From positions 124,001 through 188,000 of the forward strand of contig CAZEDM010000006.1 of NCBI GenBank assembly GCA_964511075.1: DNA of 64,000 bases, given 5' to 3'. The notes under the pieces are model-generated. The model saw nothing but the letters and a program-made list of their open reading frames with translations. It was not told the DNA's origin and searched no databases. A program made the position numbers and the translations under genes. This DNA comes from CAZEDM01 sp964511075. GTDB lineage: Bacteria > Zixibacteria > MSB-5A5 > RBG-16-43-9. Below are positions 15,452 through 24,218 of the stretch, one piece after another (positions within the stretch are counted from its first letter, which is position 1; each line of letters opens with the position of its first letter).

Positions 15452-16243
15452 ATGCCAAAGGAAGAGAAGACAATAAAAAGAATTCTTAACTGTATTCCAT
15501 CACGAGAAACTGAAAGAGATTGGATGTTTGAAAATGCAATTGAATCGGAAATGCTTGTAGCACCACCAACTATTCCTGCATCCAAAAATCTACGTGAGGA
15601 ATGGTGGAAAATCGCAAATCAGGGAAGCACGGGTTCTTGTGTTGGCTGGGCCACTGCGGATTCCGTCCTTAGATGGCATTTCGTTAAAGCTAACCGATTA
15701 CCGGAAGATCAATTGCTATCTCCAAGGTTTATTTGGATGGCTTCTAAAGAGACTGATCAGTTTGTTTCCCGTCCTACAACTTTTATCGAATCAGAAGGTA
15801 CAAGCCTCAAGGCGGCATTGGATATAGCTCGGAAATTCGGTGCAGTACGCGACTCAGTTTTGCCTTTCAGTTCAGGTAATTTATATCAAGGCAGAGGAAA
15901 TACTTTTTATGCCTTAGCTACCCAACTAAGAATTGCTAGTTATTTCAACCTCGGGACAAATTTAACCAATTGGAGAATATGGATAGTAACCAAAGGTCCA
16001 ATTTTAACGAGGTTGGAGGTAGATGCTACCTGGGACAATGCAGAATCAACGCAGGGGAATCTTGATGAGTACCAACCGAATACTAGGCGTGGGGGACATG
16101 CTGTTGCCCTTGTAGGCTACATGGCTGACAGGTTCATTGTTAGAAATAGCTGGGGAGAACAATGGGGAGATAAGGGATTCGGATATGCATCCTCAGCATA
16201 TGCTCAGGCAGCATTCACAGAAGCTTATGGAGTTTCCCTATGA
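15452..16243 (+). CDS. Papain-like (C1) cysteine peptidase without signal or propeptide
   Basis: A 263-aa C1-family peptidase with the whole catalytic set: oxyanion Gln57 and nucleophile Cys63 in NQGSTGSCVGWATA, His216 in GGHAVALVGY, and Asn232 in VRNSWGEQWGDKGFGY. The N-terminal 45 residues are too short for a cathepsin propeptide and contain no signal peptide, so the enzyme should act in the cytoplasm and be constitutively folded. AAGGAGAG precedes the ATG. It sits alone in an AT-rich pocket with about 180 nt of non-coding DNA on its left and 600 nt on its right. Such orphan, unprocessed papain-like enzymes are unusual in bacteria, and the flanks fit an acquired gene. No substrate or inhibitor gene is adjacent. 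Confidence 0.88.
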   Translation: MPKEEKTIKRILNCIPSRETERDWMFENAIESEMLVAPPTIPASKNLREEWWKIANQGSTGSCVGWATADSVLRWHFVKANRLPEDQLLSPRFIWMASKETDQFVSRPTTFIESEGTSLKAALDIARKFGAVRDSVLPFSSGNLYQGRGNTFYALATQLRIASYFNLGTNLTNWRIWIVTKGPILTRLEVDATWDNAESTQGNLDEYQPNTRRGGHAVALVGYMADRFIVRNSWGEQWGDKGFGYASSAYAQAAFTEAYGVSL

Positions 16244-16864
16244 TAGACTAGGTGACACTACCAAGAAACAACCAATTGGCGTATTCAAAAACATATAATA
16301 GGTAGTTGGAAGTACTCGCCGCCAAGCAAAACGGACGCCTAACACGGGGTTACTGCATTTATTAAATTTTATCCAAATCGCACCTTCTGTGATTTTCTCG
16401 TCAACCTAATAACATTATCTGCTCGTCGAGTGCATAGTGCCTGAAAAAGGAATATAAATGAAAGAAGCATAAATAGATTTCTCCCATTTGTTTTCTTGTC
16501 AGGATGCAGAATAGCTAATCCGTGTTTCTGCCACCTTTTCGAGCTTTCCCGCTGGTGATTCATCGTTTCTGCTATCGTATTGGCCGTTGTGGCTATTTAT
16601 CTTTCTTTACGTAATCGGGGTTAATTGGAAATCAGTCAAGCCCTTAAGTTAGCTGATCTTTTAAAAAACCATGCTGCTATCTCCTTAAATTAGTAATCCC
16701 GTCTTGCCCACAAGGTGGTGCTATTGATTATGACCCAGGTTGAAAGTAACATAGGTTTACTGTTTTAGAGCTTTCCATCTCACTTCTCACATTTTTTCTT
16801 GCCAATTTTCATTTGACATTAGAAAGCGTTTGTATTAATTTTGTGTTTTAAAGGATTTATCTTT
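16244..16864. other. Intergenic stretch before valS with no recognisable gene
   Basis: About 620 nt without a convincing coding frame, tRNA or terminator on either strand. A GACGCCTAACAC string near 16333-16345 recalls half of an integron attC site, but no partner core site was found. A weak promoter (16813-16841) lies at its right end. Confidence 0.5.
16813..16841 (+). promoter_or_regulatory. Possible promoter of valS
   Basis: TTGACA (16813-16818), 17-nt spacer and a weak TAATTT (16836-16841). The ribosome-binding site AAGGA begins at 16851 and the ATG at 16865, so the leader would be short. No T-box or other tRNA-sensing leader is visible. Confidence 0.35.
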
Positions 16865-19543
16865 ATGAGTCAAAGCGAATTACCCAAACAGTATAACCCC
16901 AAGAAAGTCGAGGATAAGTGGTATTCCTACTGGATGAGGGGTAAATTGTTTACTCCCCGGCTGACCGACCATAAGCCTTTTTACAGTATGGTCATCCCGC
17001 CTCCCAATGTCACGGATATCCTGCATCTGGGACATGGCCTGAACAATACCCTGCAGGATATTTTGATTCGCTGGAAAAGGATGCAGGGATATGAGACCGA
17101 GTGGCTCCCTGGAATCGACCATGCGGGAATTGCCACCCAGGTGGTTATCGAGAAGAACTTAGCCAAGGAGGGTAAAACCCGCCAACAGATCGGAAGGGAA
17201 GCATTTCTGAAGTTAGCCTGGGAATGGAAGGATAAGAACGGAGAATCGATCTTAAATCAGTTAAAGAAAATCGGCTGCTCCTGTGATTGGGAAAGAACCA
17301 GATTTACCTTGGATGAAGGATTCTCTGAAGCAGTTTTGACGGTTTTTATTCATCTGTATAAAAAAGGTTTAATCTACAGAGGAAAATATATAATCAACTG
17401 GTGCCCTAAATGTTTAACCTCCCTCTCGGATGATGAGACCGAGAGAAAAGAGGAAGATGGAAATCTATGGTACATCAAATACAAGATAAAAGGTAAAGAT
17501 GATTACCTGACTGTTGCGACTACCAGGCCTGAGACCATGTTGGGAGATACTGCTGTGGCAGTCAGTCCCAAGGATAAACGTTATAAAAAGCTGATAGGCA
17601 AATTCGCTATACTTCCTATATTGGACAGGGAGTTGCCCATAATAGCAGATGATCTGGTTGATCCGGAATTTGGAACCGGTGCAGTCAAGGTCACTCCGGC
17701 TCATGATTTAAACGACTTCGAAATGGGTAACAGACATAATCTGGAAAGGATAGTGGTGATAAATCCAGATGGGAAAATGAACGAAAATGCCGGCAAGTTC
17801 GCAGGGATGGATCGCTATAAATGCCGCAAGGCACTTGTGGCTGAGTTAAAGAAGAAAAAGTTATTGGAGAAAACAGAACCATATAAAATCCCTTTAAGCT
17901 TATGTTACCGCTGTGACACTACAATCGAACCTTATCTTTCAGAACAGTGGTTTGTGAAGATGAAACCCTTAGCGGAGCCGGCTATTCGGGCGGTGAAAGA
18001 TGGAACGGTCAAATTTCACCCTGAGCACTGGTCAAAGGTTTATCTCAACTGGATGGAGAATATCCGCGACTGGTGCATATCCAGACAGCTCTGGTGGGGA
18101 CATCGTATACCGGTGTGGTACTGTCTGGATTGTAACGAGATAATAGTCGAGAAAACTCCGCCGGAGCAGTGCCCCAAATGCAAAAGCAGGAACTTGAAGC
18201 AGGATGAGGACGTCTTGGACACCTGGTTTTCCTCCTGGCTCTGGCCCTTCTCCACCTTCGGCTGGCCTGAAAAAACTGAAGATTTAAAGACCTTTTATCC
18301 TACCAAAGCCCTTTTCACTGGTCCGGATATAATCTTCCTATGGGTAGCCCGAATGGTTATGGCTGGCCTGGAGTTCATGGGTGAAGTTCCATTTTACGAT
18401 GTTTATATTCATGGACTAGTCCGGGATTCTAATGGAATAAAGATGAGCAAATCATTGGGCAATGGAATTGACCCCTTGGAGATAATAGGTAAATATGGAA
18501 CAGATGCCTTGAGGCTTAGTATGATTTTAGTCACACCTGAGGGTCAGGATCCCTGTATCTCCTTTAATACCTTTGAGATAGGTAGGAATTTTGCCAATAA
18601 GCTGTGGAATGCTTTCCGTTTCATCTGGATGAATCTGAATGGTTATAAGCCAGAGATCGGCAAAATCCTCCTTCCCGAAAAAGGAAATCTCAGATGGGAG
18701 GACAGATGGATATTAAGTCGTCTCAACAAAACCATAGATGAGGTCACCAGACAGATGGAGAACTACCGCTTTAACTCTGCTACTAAGATCCTGTACGATT
18801 TCGTATGGCATGATTTCTGTGATTGGTATATTGAGATGAGCAAAGTTATCTTTCGTCTGCCTGAAGATGACTCCGGAAAAACAAATTCCATAAATACCAC
18901 CTTGTTTTTATGGGACAATATCTTAAGGCTTCTTCACCCCTTTATCCCTTTCGTGACCGAGGAGATCTGGCAAAATCTTTATTCCCTATCTCCGGACGAT
19001 TTTGAAAATAGCCTGATGAAAGCCCCCTGGCCCAAATCCGATCCGTCCCTTTGGGACCCGGATATAGAAAGGTCCATGGACTTGGTCCAGGAGGTAGTGG
19101 TCTCTGTCAGAAACATACGCTCGGAGATGAACATCCCACCTTCCAAAAAATTAAGCGCCTATTTTAAGGCGGAGAAAAAAGATACCCAGAAGCTGCTGGA
19201 GGAGAACCGCGAACATATCCTTACCCTGGGGAGAATAGAGAACCTGGAGATCGGGCTTAAACTCAAAAAACCTGCCTCGTCTGCTACTGCTGTGGCTAAG
19301 GATTTTGAGATATACATACCCGTGGAGGGACTTATCGACGTGGAGCAGGAGAAAAAAAGATTGGAGAAAGAGATAAACAGGTTAAAAGACCTTCTGGTTG
19401 GAGTTGAGCGTAAGTTAGCCAACGAGGATTTCCTCAAAAAGGCGCCTCCCGCCGTAGTGCAAAAGGAAAAAGCCAAAAAGCAGGATTATCAGAAGGTAAT
19501 TGAAAGGTTGGAGAAAAATTTAGAAGGATTAGTAGGTTGGTAA
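16865..19543 (+). CDS. valS: Valine--tRNA ligase
   Basis: Class Ia aminoacyl-tRNA synthetase that charges tRNA-Val and edits mischarged threonine. The protein has 892 residues from the ATG at 16865, which follows AAGGA; an in-frame TTG at 16841 is less likely. The HIGH signature appears as HLGHG in PPPNVTDILHLGHGLNN. The KMSKS loop is intact (IKMSKSLGNGIDPLEI). The inserted CP1 editing domain lies between, with the usual ATTRPETMLGDTAVAV motif. A zinc-ribbon-like CxxC pair (YCLDCNEI...CPKCKSRN) occurs in the catalytic half. The C-terminal coiled-coil tRNA arm (about 825-890, EQEKKRLEKEINRLKDLL) is typical of ValRS. It leads a possible operon with the DUF4139 and TPR genes downstream. Confidence 0.97.
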   Translation: MSQSELPKQYNPKKVEDKWYSYWMRGKLFTPRLTDHKPFYSMVIPPPNVTDILHLGHGLNNTLQDILIRWKRMQGYETEWLPGIDHAGIATQVVIEKNLAKEGKTRQQIGREAFLKLAWEWKDKNGESILNQLKKIGCSCDWERTRFTLDEGFSEAVLTVFIHLYKKGLIYRGKYIINWCPKCLTSLSDDETERKEEDGNLWYIKYKIKGKDDYLTVATTRPETMLGDTAVAVSPKDKRYKKLIGKFAILPILDRELPIIADDLVDPEFGTGAVKVTPAHDLNDFEMGNRHNLERIVVINPDGKMNENAGKFAGMDRYKCRKALVAELKKKKLLEKTEPYKIPLSLCYRCDTTIEPYLSEQWFVKMKPLAEPAIRAVKDGTVKFHPEHWSKVYLNWMENIRDWCISRQLWWGHRIPVWYCLDCNEIIVEKTPPEQCPKCKSRNLKQDEDVLDTWFSSWLWPFSTFGWPEKTEDLKTFYPTKALFTGPDIIFLWVARMVMAGLEFMGEVPFYDVYIHGLVRDSNGIKMSKSLGNGIDPLEIIGKYGTDALRLSMILVTPEGQDPCISFNTFEIGRNFANKLWNAFRFIWMNLNGYKPEIGKILLPEKGNLRWEDRWILSRLNKTIDEVTRQMENYRFNSATKILYDFVWHDFCDWYIEMSKVIFRLPEDDSGKTNSINTTLFLWDNILRLLHPFIPFVTEEIWQNLYSLSPDDFENSLMKAPWPKSDPSLWDPDIERSMDLVQEVVVSVRNIRSEMNIPPSKKLSAYFKAEKKDTQKLLEENREHILTLGRIENLEIGLKLKKPASSATAVAKDFEIYIPVEGLIDVEQEKKRLEKEINRLKDLLVGVERKLANEDFLKKAPPAVVQKEKAKKQDYQKVIERLEKNLEGLVGW

Positions 19544-19568
19544 GCAAAAACTTGGGAGAGGGTAGGCT

Positions 19569-20939
19569 ATGAGAAGAAAAATCTTTATATGCGGGATAAT
19601 TCTTTTCTCTTTGTTTTTATCCCGGTCCGGCTGGGGGAAGGAAAAGATCTCCCTCACCATCTACAACCAGGACCTGGCCCTGGTAAAGGATGTGCGAGAG
19701 CTTTCCTTTGAGCCGGGTAGAAACCAGATAAAATTCACAGATGTGGCGGAGAAGATCGATCCGACCTCGGTTCATTTCCAGGTTTTAAACCTGGCGGATA
19801 AGGTCTCTCTGCTGGAACAGAATTATCAATATGACCTGGTAAGCTCCGATAAGATTCTGGAGAAATACCTGGACAAAAAAATACAGATAATCACCAAGGG
19901 CGGCAAACTGTATGAAGGTTCGCTTCTGTCTTTTTCCTCGAACGGATTTACCCTGAGGGAAAAGGAAGGCTCCATTCGCATCCTGAACCGGGCAGAGGTG
20001 GTCGACCTTTCCTTCCCCTCCTTGCCTGAGGGACTCATTACCCGTCCCACGCTGGTATGGCTTCTGGAAAGCAAGATAAAGGGGAAGCACGAGGCTGAGG
20101 TAAGCTATCTGACCACCGGGATAAACTGGCATGCGGAGTATGTGGCAGTGGCGGACAAGGAGGACAAAAATTTAGAGCTTTCCGGCTGGGTGTCCATCGA
20201 TAACCGCTCCGGTGCGACCTATCCAGATGCAAAACTGAAGCTAATCGCCGGAGAAGTCCACAGGGTTGTGGAAAGAGCGCCAGTCAGAACTCTGTATAAG
20301 GCAGAGGCTGAAATGGTTGCCGGCATGGCGCCTCCTTTTGAGGAGAAGCCATTTTTCGAATATCACCTTTATACCCTGCAGTTTCCCAGCACGGTGAGGG
20401 ATAATGAGGTCAAGCAGATATCCTTGTTCCCCAGCTCCTGGGTCAAGGTTAGAAAAACCTATACTTATGACGGGGCCAGAGAGCCCAAAAAAGTAAAGGT
20501 CAATCTGGAGTTTACCAACTCCCAAGCCGAGGGTCTGGGAATCCCTTTGCCTCAGGGAAAGATCAGGGTTTACAAGGAGGATGTGGACAAATCCCTGGAA
20601 TTCGTGGGCGAGGATTTAATCGAGCATACGCCCAAGGATGAGAAAGTAAGGATATACGTAGGGGATGCCTTCGATATAGTGGGGGAAAGAAGCAGAACCC
20701 AGTTCAAGAAGATAAGCGATGATGTAACCGAGGAAACATACGAGATAAAGCTGAGAAACCATAAGGAGGAGAAAATCGAGGTCACTGTAATTGAACACCT
20801 TTATGCTTATACTAACTGGGAGATACTGGAAAGCAATTTTAAATACGAGAAAAAGGATGCCAATACTATAGAATTTAGGATTCCTCTTGGAAAAGACCAG
20901 GAGCAAATCGTAAATTATATAGTGAGGTATACTCGTTGA
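19569..20939 (+). CDS. Exported DUF4139 domain protein
   Basis: A 456-aa protein with an N-terminal signal peptide (residues 1-23, hydrophobic IFICGIILFSLFLS). The body matches the DUF4139 pattern: an N-terminal sandwich beginning ISLTIYNQDLALVKDVREL and a C-terminal beta-rich half with KTYTYDGA, GLGIPLPQGKIRVYKED and EVTVIEHLYAYTNWEI. DUF4139 proteins are usually exported; their role is unknown. It starts 26 nt after valS and is followed after 52 nt by the TPR gene, so cotranscription is likely. No coiled coil of the mucoidy-inhibitor type is apparent. Confidence 0.8.
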   Translation: MRRKIFICGIILFSLFLSRSGWGKEKISLTIYNQDLALVKDVRELSFEPGRNQIKFTDVAEKIDPTSVHFQVLNLADKVSLLEQNYQYDLVSSDKILEKYLDKKIQIITKGGKLYEGSLLSFSSNGFTLREKEGSIRILNRAEVVDLSFPSLPEGLITRPTLVWLLESKIKGKHEAEVSYLTTGINWHAEYVAVADKEDKNLELSGWVSIDNRSGATYPDAKLKLIAGEVHRVVERAPVRTLYKAEAEMVAGMAPPFEEKPFFEYHLYTLQFPSTVRDNEVKQISLFPSSWVKVRKTYTYDGAREPKKVKVNLEFTNSQAEGLGIPLPQGKIRVYKEDVDKSLEFVGEDLIEHTPKDEKVRIYVGDAFDIVGERSRTQFKKISDDVTEETYEIKLRNHKEEKIEVTVIEHLYAYTNWEILESNFKYEKKDANTIEFRIPLGKDQEQIVNYIVRYTR

Positions 20940-20991
20940 GCCAATGCTTTTTCAGGAGAAAAACTAAAGAACTTAAAAAAAAGGAGCTTTT

Positions 20992-22443
20992 ATGCGGTCT
21001 TTAAAGTTAATTCTGATCCTTTTGCTTGTCTTGGCGATCGACACCTGTTCCCAGGCCCAGCAGATGCCCAAGGACGTGTATAAAAGATCAGCCAAGATCG
21101 AGCTACAGCGGAAAAATCCGGATTATGAACGGGTGATTAACCTGCTGGAAGAGGCTAAGACCTACTACCCGGATGACGGCGAGATCTTTTTTCTTCTGGG
21201 TAAGGTCTACAAGACTAAAAACCAGCCCAGAAAAATGTTCGAGGCTTTTGACCAGGCACTGAAACTGCCTTTGAAGGATCAATACGTAAAAAAGATCAAG
21301 GAGATGATCAAGGAGACCTGGGTATCCACCTTCAATCGGGCGGTGGATTACGCTAACAGGGTCGAGAAAGTTGAAAGATATGCCGGACAGAGCTTCTCCG
21401 ACTGGTCTGATTATCCGGTCTATATAGATTCCCTGCAGCTGCTCTCCTCGGAATTCGAGGACACTGCTTACCAGTGGAAAAACTACAGCTCGGCTGCGAA
21501 GTTAGCTATCCCCCTGGAAAAGTTAAAACAGGATTTATACAAAAAATCCCTGGAGCTCTATGAGCTGGCTATACTTCTTGACTCCACCAGATACGAGTCC
21601 TATGTTAATGGGGCTTTTGTCTCCTCAAAGCTAGGTAAATCTGAGATGGCCTTAGAATATTTTGAGAAAGCCTATGAGTTGGAGCCGTTCAATATGGATG
21701 TTTTGAATGGCTACTTCTCTATTCTCTTGAATCATAGAAAATACGAAGAGGCCTTAGCAATCTCTGAAGAGTTAATAAATCTTTCGAATTTTTTGGAAAA
21801 CTTAAAGAAGAATCCCAATGATACTACTGTTACACGTATGCAAGACATAATCATGCAAAAACTTTCAAGTCGACAGAACCCTAAGGCCCTTTATAAAAAG
21901 ATTATCGAACGAGAACCTCTTTCTAAAAATGCTTATCTAAATGTCCTCTTCAACAAGGCAGTCATCTTAGAGAGTCTTGAAAGAAAACAAGAGGCGCTTG
22001 AACTCTATGACAGGATTTTAGAGTTAGACCCCAACTCCAAGGATGTCCTTTTCAACCGAGGTCTACTGTATCTGAACGAGACCAACGTTATAGCCAAACA
22101 TTTAATCGCTCTGCGGGATTCTATCGAAAACGACCCCAATGCTCAGGACCTTATTGACAGGTCCAAGCAGCTGATTGAAGAGCAGAAGACCTTGTTCGCC
22201 AAGGCAGAGTTCGATTTAAAAAGAGTTCTGGAACTGGACCCCGAGGATACCGAAACTATGAGATTCTTGGGATATTGTTACCTGAACGAGGAGAAAACAG
22301 ACCAGGCCATAGAGGTACTGGAGACCTTGACTCAGAAAGAGCCAGACAACACAGAGGCCTGGGGATATTTAAGCATCGCTTATACCAAAAAGGGTTTGGC
22401 TCAAAAAGCCAAAGAGGCAGAGCAAAAAGCCCAGGGGCTCTAA
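20992..22443 (+). CDS. Exported tetratricopeptide-repeat protein
   Basis: A 483-aa protein with a signal peptide (residues 1-22). A Cys at residue 19 in AIDTCSQAQ is a possible but non-ideal lipobox. TPR-type helical repeats fill most of the length, clear at about 40-80 (YYPDDGEIFFLLGKVYKTK), 195-240 (ALEYFEKAYELEPFNMDVLN), 330-360 (ALELYDRILELDPNSKDVL) and 405-475 (FDLKRVLELDPEDTETMRFL; AIEVLETLTQKEPDNTEAWG). TPRs mediate protein-protein contacts, so this is probably a periplasmic scaffold. GGAG precedes the ATG. A strong terminator at 22470 ends the unit. Confidence 0.85.
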   Translation: MRSLKLILILLLVLAIDTCSQAQQMPKDVYKRSAKIELQRKNPDYERVINLLEEAKTYYPDDGEIFFLLGKVYKTKNQPRKMFEAFDQALKLPLKDQYVKKIKEMIKETWVSTFNRAVDYANRVEKVERYAGQSFSDWSDYPVYIDSLQLLSSEFEDTAYQWKNYSSAAKLAIPLEKLKQDLYKKSLELYELAILLDSTRYESYVNGAFVSSKLGKSEMALEYFEKAYELEPFNMDVLNGYFSILLNHRKYEEALAISEELINLSNFLENLKKNPNDTTVTRMQDIIMQKLSSRQNPKALYKKIIEREPLSKNAYLNVLFNKAVILESLERKQEALELYDRILELDPNSKDVLFNRGLLYLNETNVIAKHLIALRDSIENDPNAQDLIDRSKQLIEEQKTLFAKAEFDLKRVLELDPEDTETMRFLGYCYLNEEKTDQAIEVLETLTQKEPDNTEAWGYLSIAYTKKGLAQKAKEAEQKAQGL

Positions 22444-22469
22444 AGAGGGAAATCTTACCTGAGATTTAA

Positions 22470-22498
22470 GGGAGCAGGATCACCTGCTCCCTTTTTTA
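22470..22498 (+). terminator. Rho-independent terminator of the valS-DUF4139-TPR unit
   Basis: Nine-base-pair stem GGGAGCAGG/CCTGCTCCC with a 4-nt loop, followed by TTTTTT. It lies 27 nt after the TPR gene stop. Confidence 0.9.
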
Positions 22499-22704
22499 TT
22501 TAAGGAGTAAGATAAATCAGAAGACCTTCCGGTTTCATTCTTTTATGGCGGTATACCCGCAGCGGAAGATTGTCTTATACCTTTGTAACTTACCCCAATC
22601 CTGTTTTATACTCAGGCTCTCGGGAGGATGAATCACCCCTGTGCTTAAGTTGTTCCTGACTTGAGCTTCTTCTAACACTAAGGCTTTTTCTTCTTTTTTC
22701 ACAT

Positions 22705-23382
22705 TCACTTTTTACCTCTCCTTCTTCCGGAATTTGACAACAATAGCTCTTTGGTTAGAAATTTAAAAGTGATAAGTTGCTTTAACTGCTGGCATAGTTC
22801 CTCCTTATCCCACCCCAGCTTTTGATTTAGCCTGCTCATGGAGGACAAAAGCTCTGGCTCTGCATAAAGACATTCAGCCAGGAGGACGGTCTTCGTATAA
22901 TCGGTGAGCAAACTGTCCTCCCACAAAAGTTCTTTCATCATCTTCACCGCTAAATTAGAGGAGAAGGTTGCTACCCTTCTATCCTCACATTCGACGAAAA
23001 GGTCAAACCGATTGGCTGGCTCCTTATATCCACAGGTTAGACCTGAGCAGGTTCTCATCTGCCCCACAGTTGACTGGAGGTCAATGATTATGTGCTCTAT
23101 CAGATGGGCCAGGTCCGTTACGCCGCCAACGCTCTGGAAGGGAGAATCTTCTCCCTGCTCCTGGCTAACAGATCCCCGCAGGAGGTGAGCCCAGCACTTA
23201 TGTCTCTGCAGATTGGGGAATAATCCTGTGACTCTGTTATAGAGGTTCTTGAAATCAAACCCCTTCTCCTCAGGCAAAAAGATATCCACAACCAGTTTCA
23301 GTCTCAACTGGCTATGTATGAAAAAAATATCCAGCTCAGATATCTCTGGAAATTTTCCAAAACTCAGACTGACAATCTGCAA
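22705..23382 (-). CDS. Stand-alone protein resembling the N-terminal domain of cyanophycin synthetase
   Basis: A 225-aa protein without an ATP-grasp or ligase domain. Its middle, GGVTDLAHLIEHIIIDLQSTVG, resembles the conserved helix of the cyanophycin synthetase N-terminal domain, where GxWxGHxxEHxxxELQ is typical. The beta-strand RFDLFVECEDRRVATFSSNLAVKMMKELL that follows also fits. The remaining C-terminal 60 residues are helical and basic (ending SGRRRGKK). The start is a TTG at 23382, chosen because GGAGGGG lies six bases upstream. Function unknown. The resemblance was recognised by eye from the motif pattern, so it needs profile confirmation. It is transcribed in the same direction as the EndoV-like and radical SAM genes, separated from them by about 170 nt. 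Confidence 0.6.
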   Translation of the reverse strand: MQIVSLSFGKFPEISELDIFFIHSQLRLKLVVDIFLPEEKGFDFKNLYNRVTGLFPNLQRHKCWAHLLRGSVSQEQGEDSPFQSVGGVTDLAHLIEHIIIDLQSTVGQMRTCSGLTCGYKEPANRFDLFVECEDRRVATFSSNLAVKMMKELLWEDSLLTDYTKTVLLAECLYAEPELLSSMSRLNQKLGWDKEELCQQLKQLITFKFLTKELLLSNSGRRRGKK

Positions 23383-23551
23383 AACTCCCCTCCTTTTTTG
23401 AAAATTGGCTACCTTAAATTTATCGGCAGTTAGCTGTGTTACTTCAACCAGAGATTTTCAAGAGGAATCTGGTTTCAAAGATCCCTGCTGGTCGTTGGTC
23501 TACTGACCAATGATGCCCCTTAATTGGCGAGGATACCAAGGAAAAGCGAAG

Positions 23552-24208
23552 TCATAATTTCTTTCGGGCTAAAACCTGTGCCTCCCTGAGAGGCTCTGGC
23601 AGTCTATATTTGGTGCAGCATTGCAGGATAATTTTAAGTGAGGAATTGACGGAGACTTTATGTCCCGGGGAGACGAAAATGGGTTTAATATAATCTTTAC
23701 TCCTCAGCACAATACCGATTTTTTCTTTCTCTTCAAGCATATATTCGTATGAGCCTTTGTTCTTTTCAGGTTCCTTATAATTCCGAGTAAGCGCCCTTTT
23801 GGAACAGGCGATTGTTGGAAGATTTAAGAGGATACCCAAATGAGATGCCAGACCCATACTGCGTGGATGGGCGACCCCCCTGCCCGGGAAGATAACCAGA
23901 TCCGGCAGCTCGATTTTTTCCAGAAAAGATAGTATTGCAGGACCGCAGGAGAAAGCAAAAAAACCGGGGATATATGGAAACGAAAGCGGTTGTATCTCAG
24001 AGTCTGAATCGAGTTTCTCTAAATCCGGATAAGTGAATCTGGCTAAGGATACAGCCAAGCTGGAGGAGCCAAAGCAAATTCCGACTCCGCCGATTACTCT
24101 GATCTTATCGAATCTATCCTCTTTTATAACAAATCTGCTCAGCTCTTTCTGGATTTTCTCTGCTTCTTTTAGACTTACATCCCAGGGATGAGAGTGATAT
24201 ATTTTCAT
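23552..24208 (-). CDS. Endonuclease V homologue lacking all three catalytic acidic residues
   Basis: A 218-aa protein with the endonuclease V (Nfi) fold pattern: FPYIPGFFAFSCGPA, GVAHPRSMGLASHLGILLNLPTIACSK and IFVSPGHKVSVNSS. True EndoV cleaves next to deoxyinosine using Asp43, Glu89 and Asp110 (Thermotoga numbering) to hold Mg. Here the matching positions are Gly43 (GGVGICFG instead of GVDxxF), Cys88 (AFSCGP instead of AFREGP) and Pro108 (IFPGRG instead of VFDGxG). The fold-determining Tyr/Pro wedge region and the SPGH motif remain. The gene is intact, full-length and 10 nt from the radical SAM gene upstream. It therefore looks like a retained, catalytically dead paralogue that may only bind nucleic acid; this is inference. 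Confidence 0.88.
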   Translation of the reverse strand: MKIYHSHPWDVSLKEAEKIQKELSRFVIKEDRFDKIRVIGGVGICFGSSSLAVSLARFTYPDLEKLDSDSEIQPLSFPYIPGFFAFSCGPAILSFLEKIELPDLVIFPGRGVAHPRSMGLASHLGILLNLPTIACSKRALTRNYKEPEKNKGSYEYMLEEKEKIGIVLRSKDYIKPIFVSPGHKVSVNSSLKIILQCCTKYRLPEPLREAQVLARKKL

Positions 24209-24218
24209 GCGGTTTTAA

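Noticed and set aside
16333..16345. GACGCCTAACAC resembling half of an integron attC site next to the orphan peptidase gene
   Set aside because: No matching GTTRRRY core site or folded attC partner was found within the next 100 nt, and no integrase gene is in the window.
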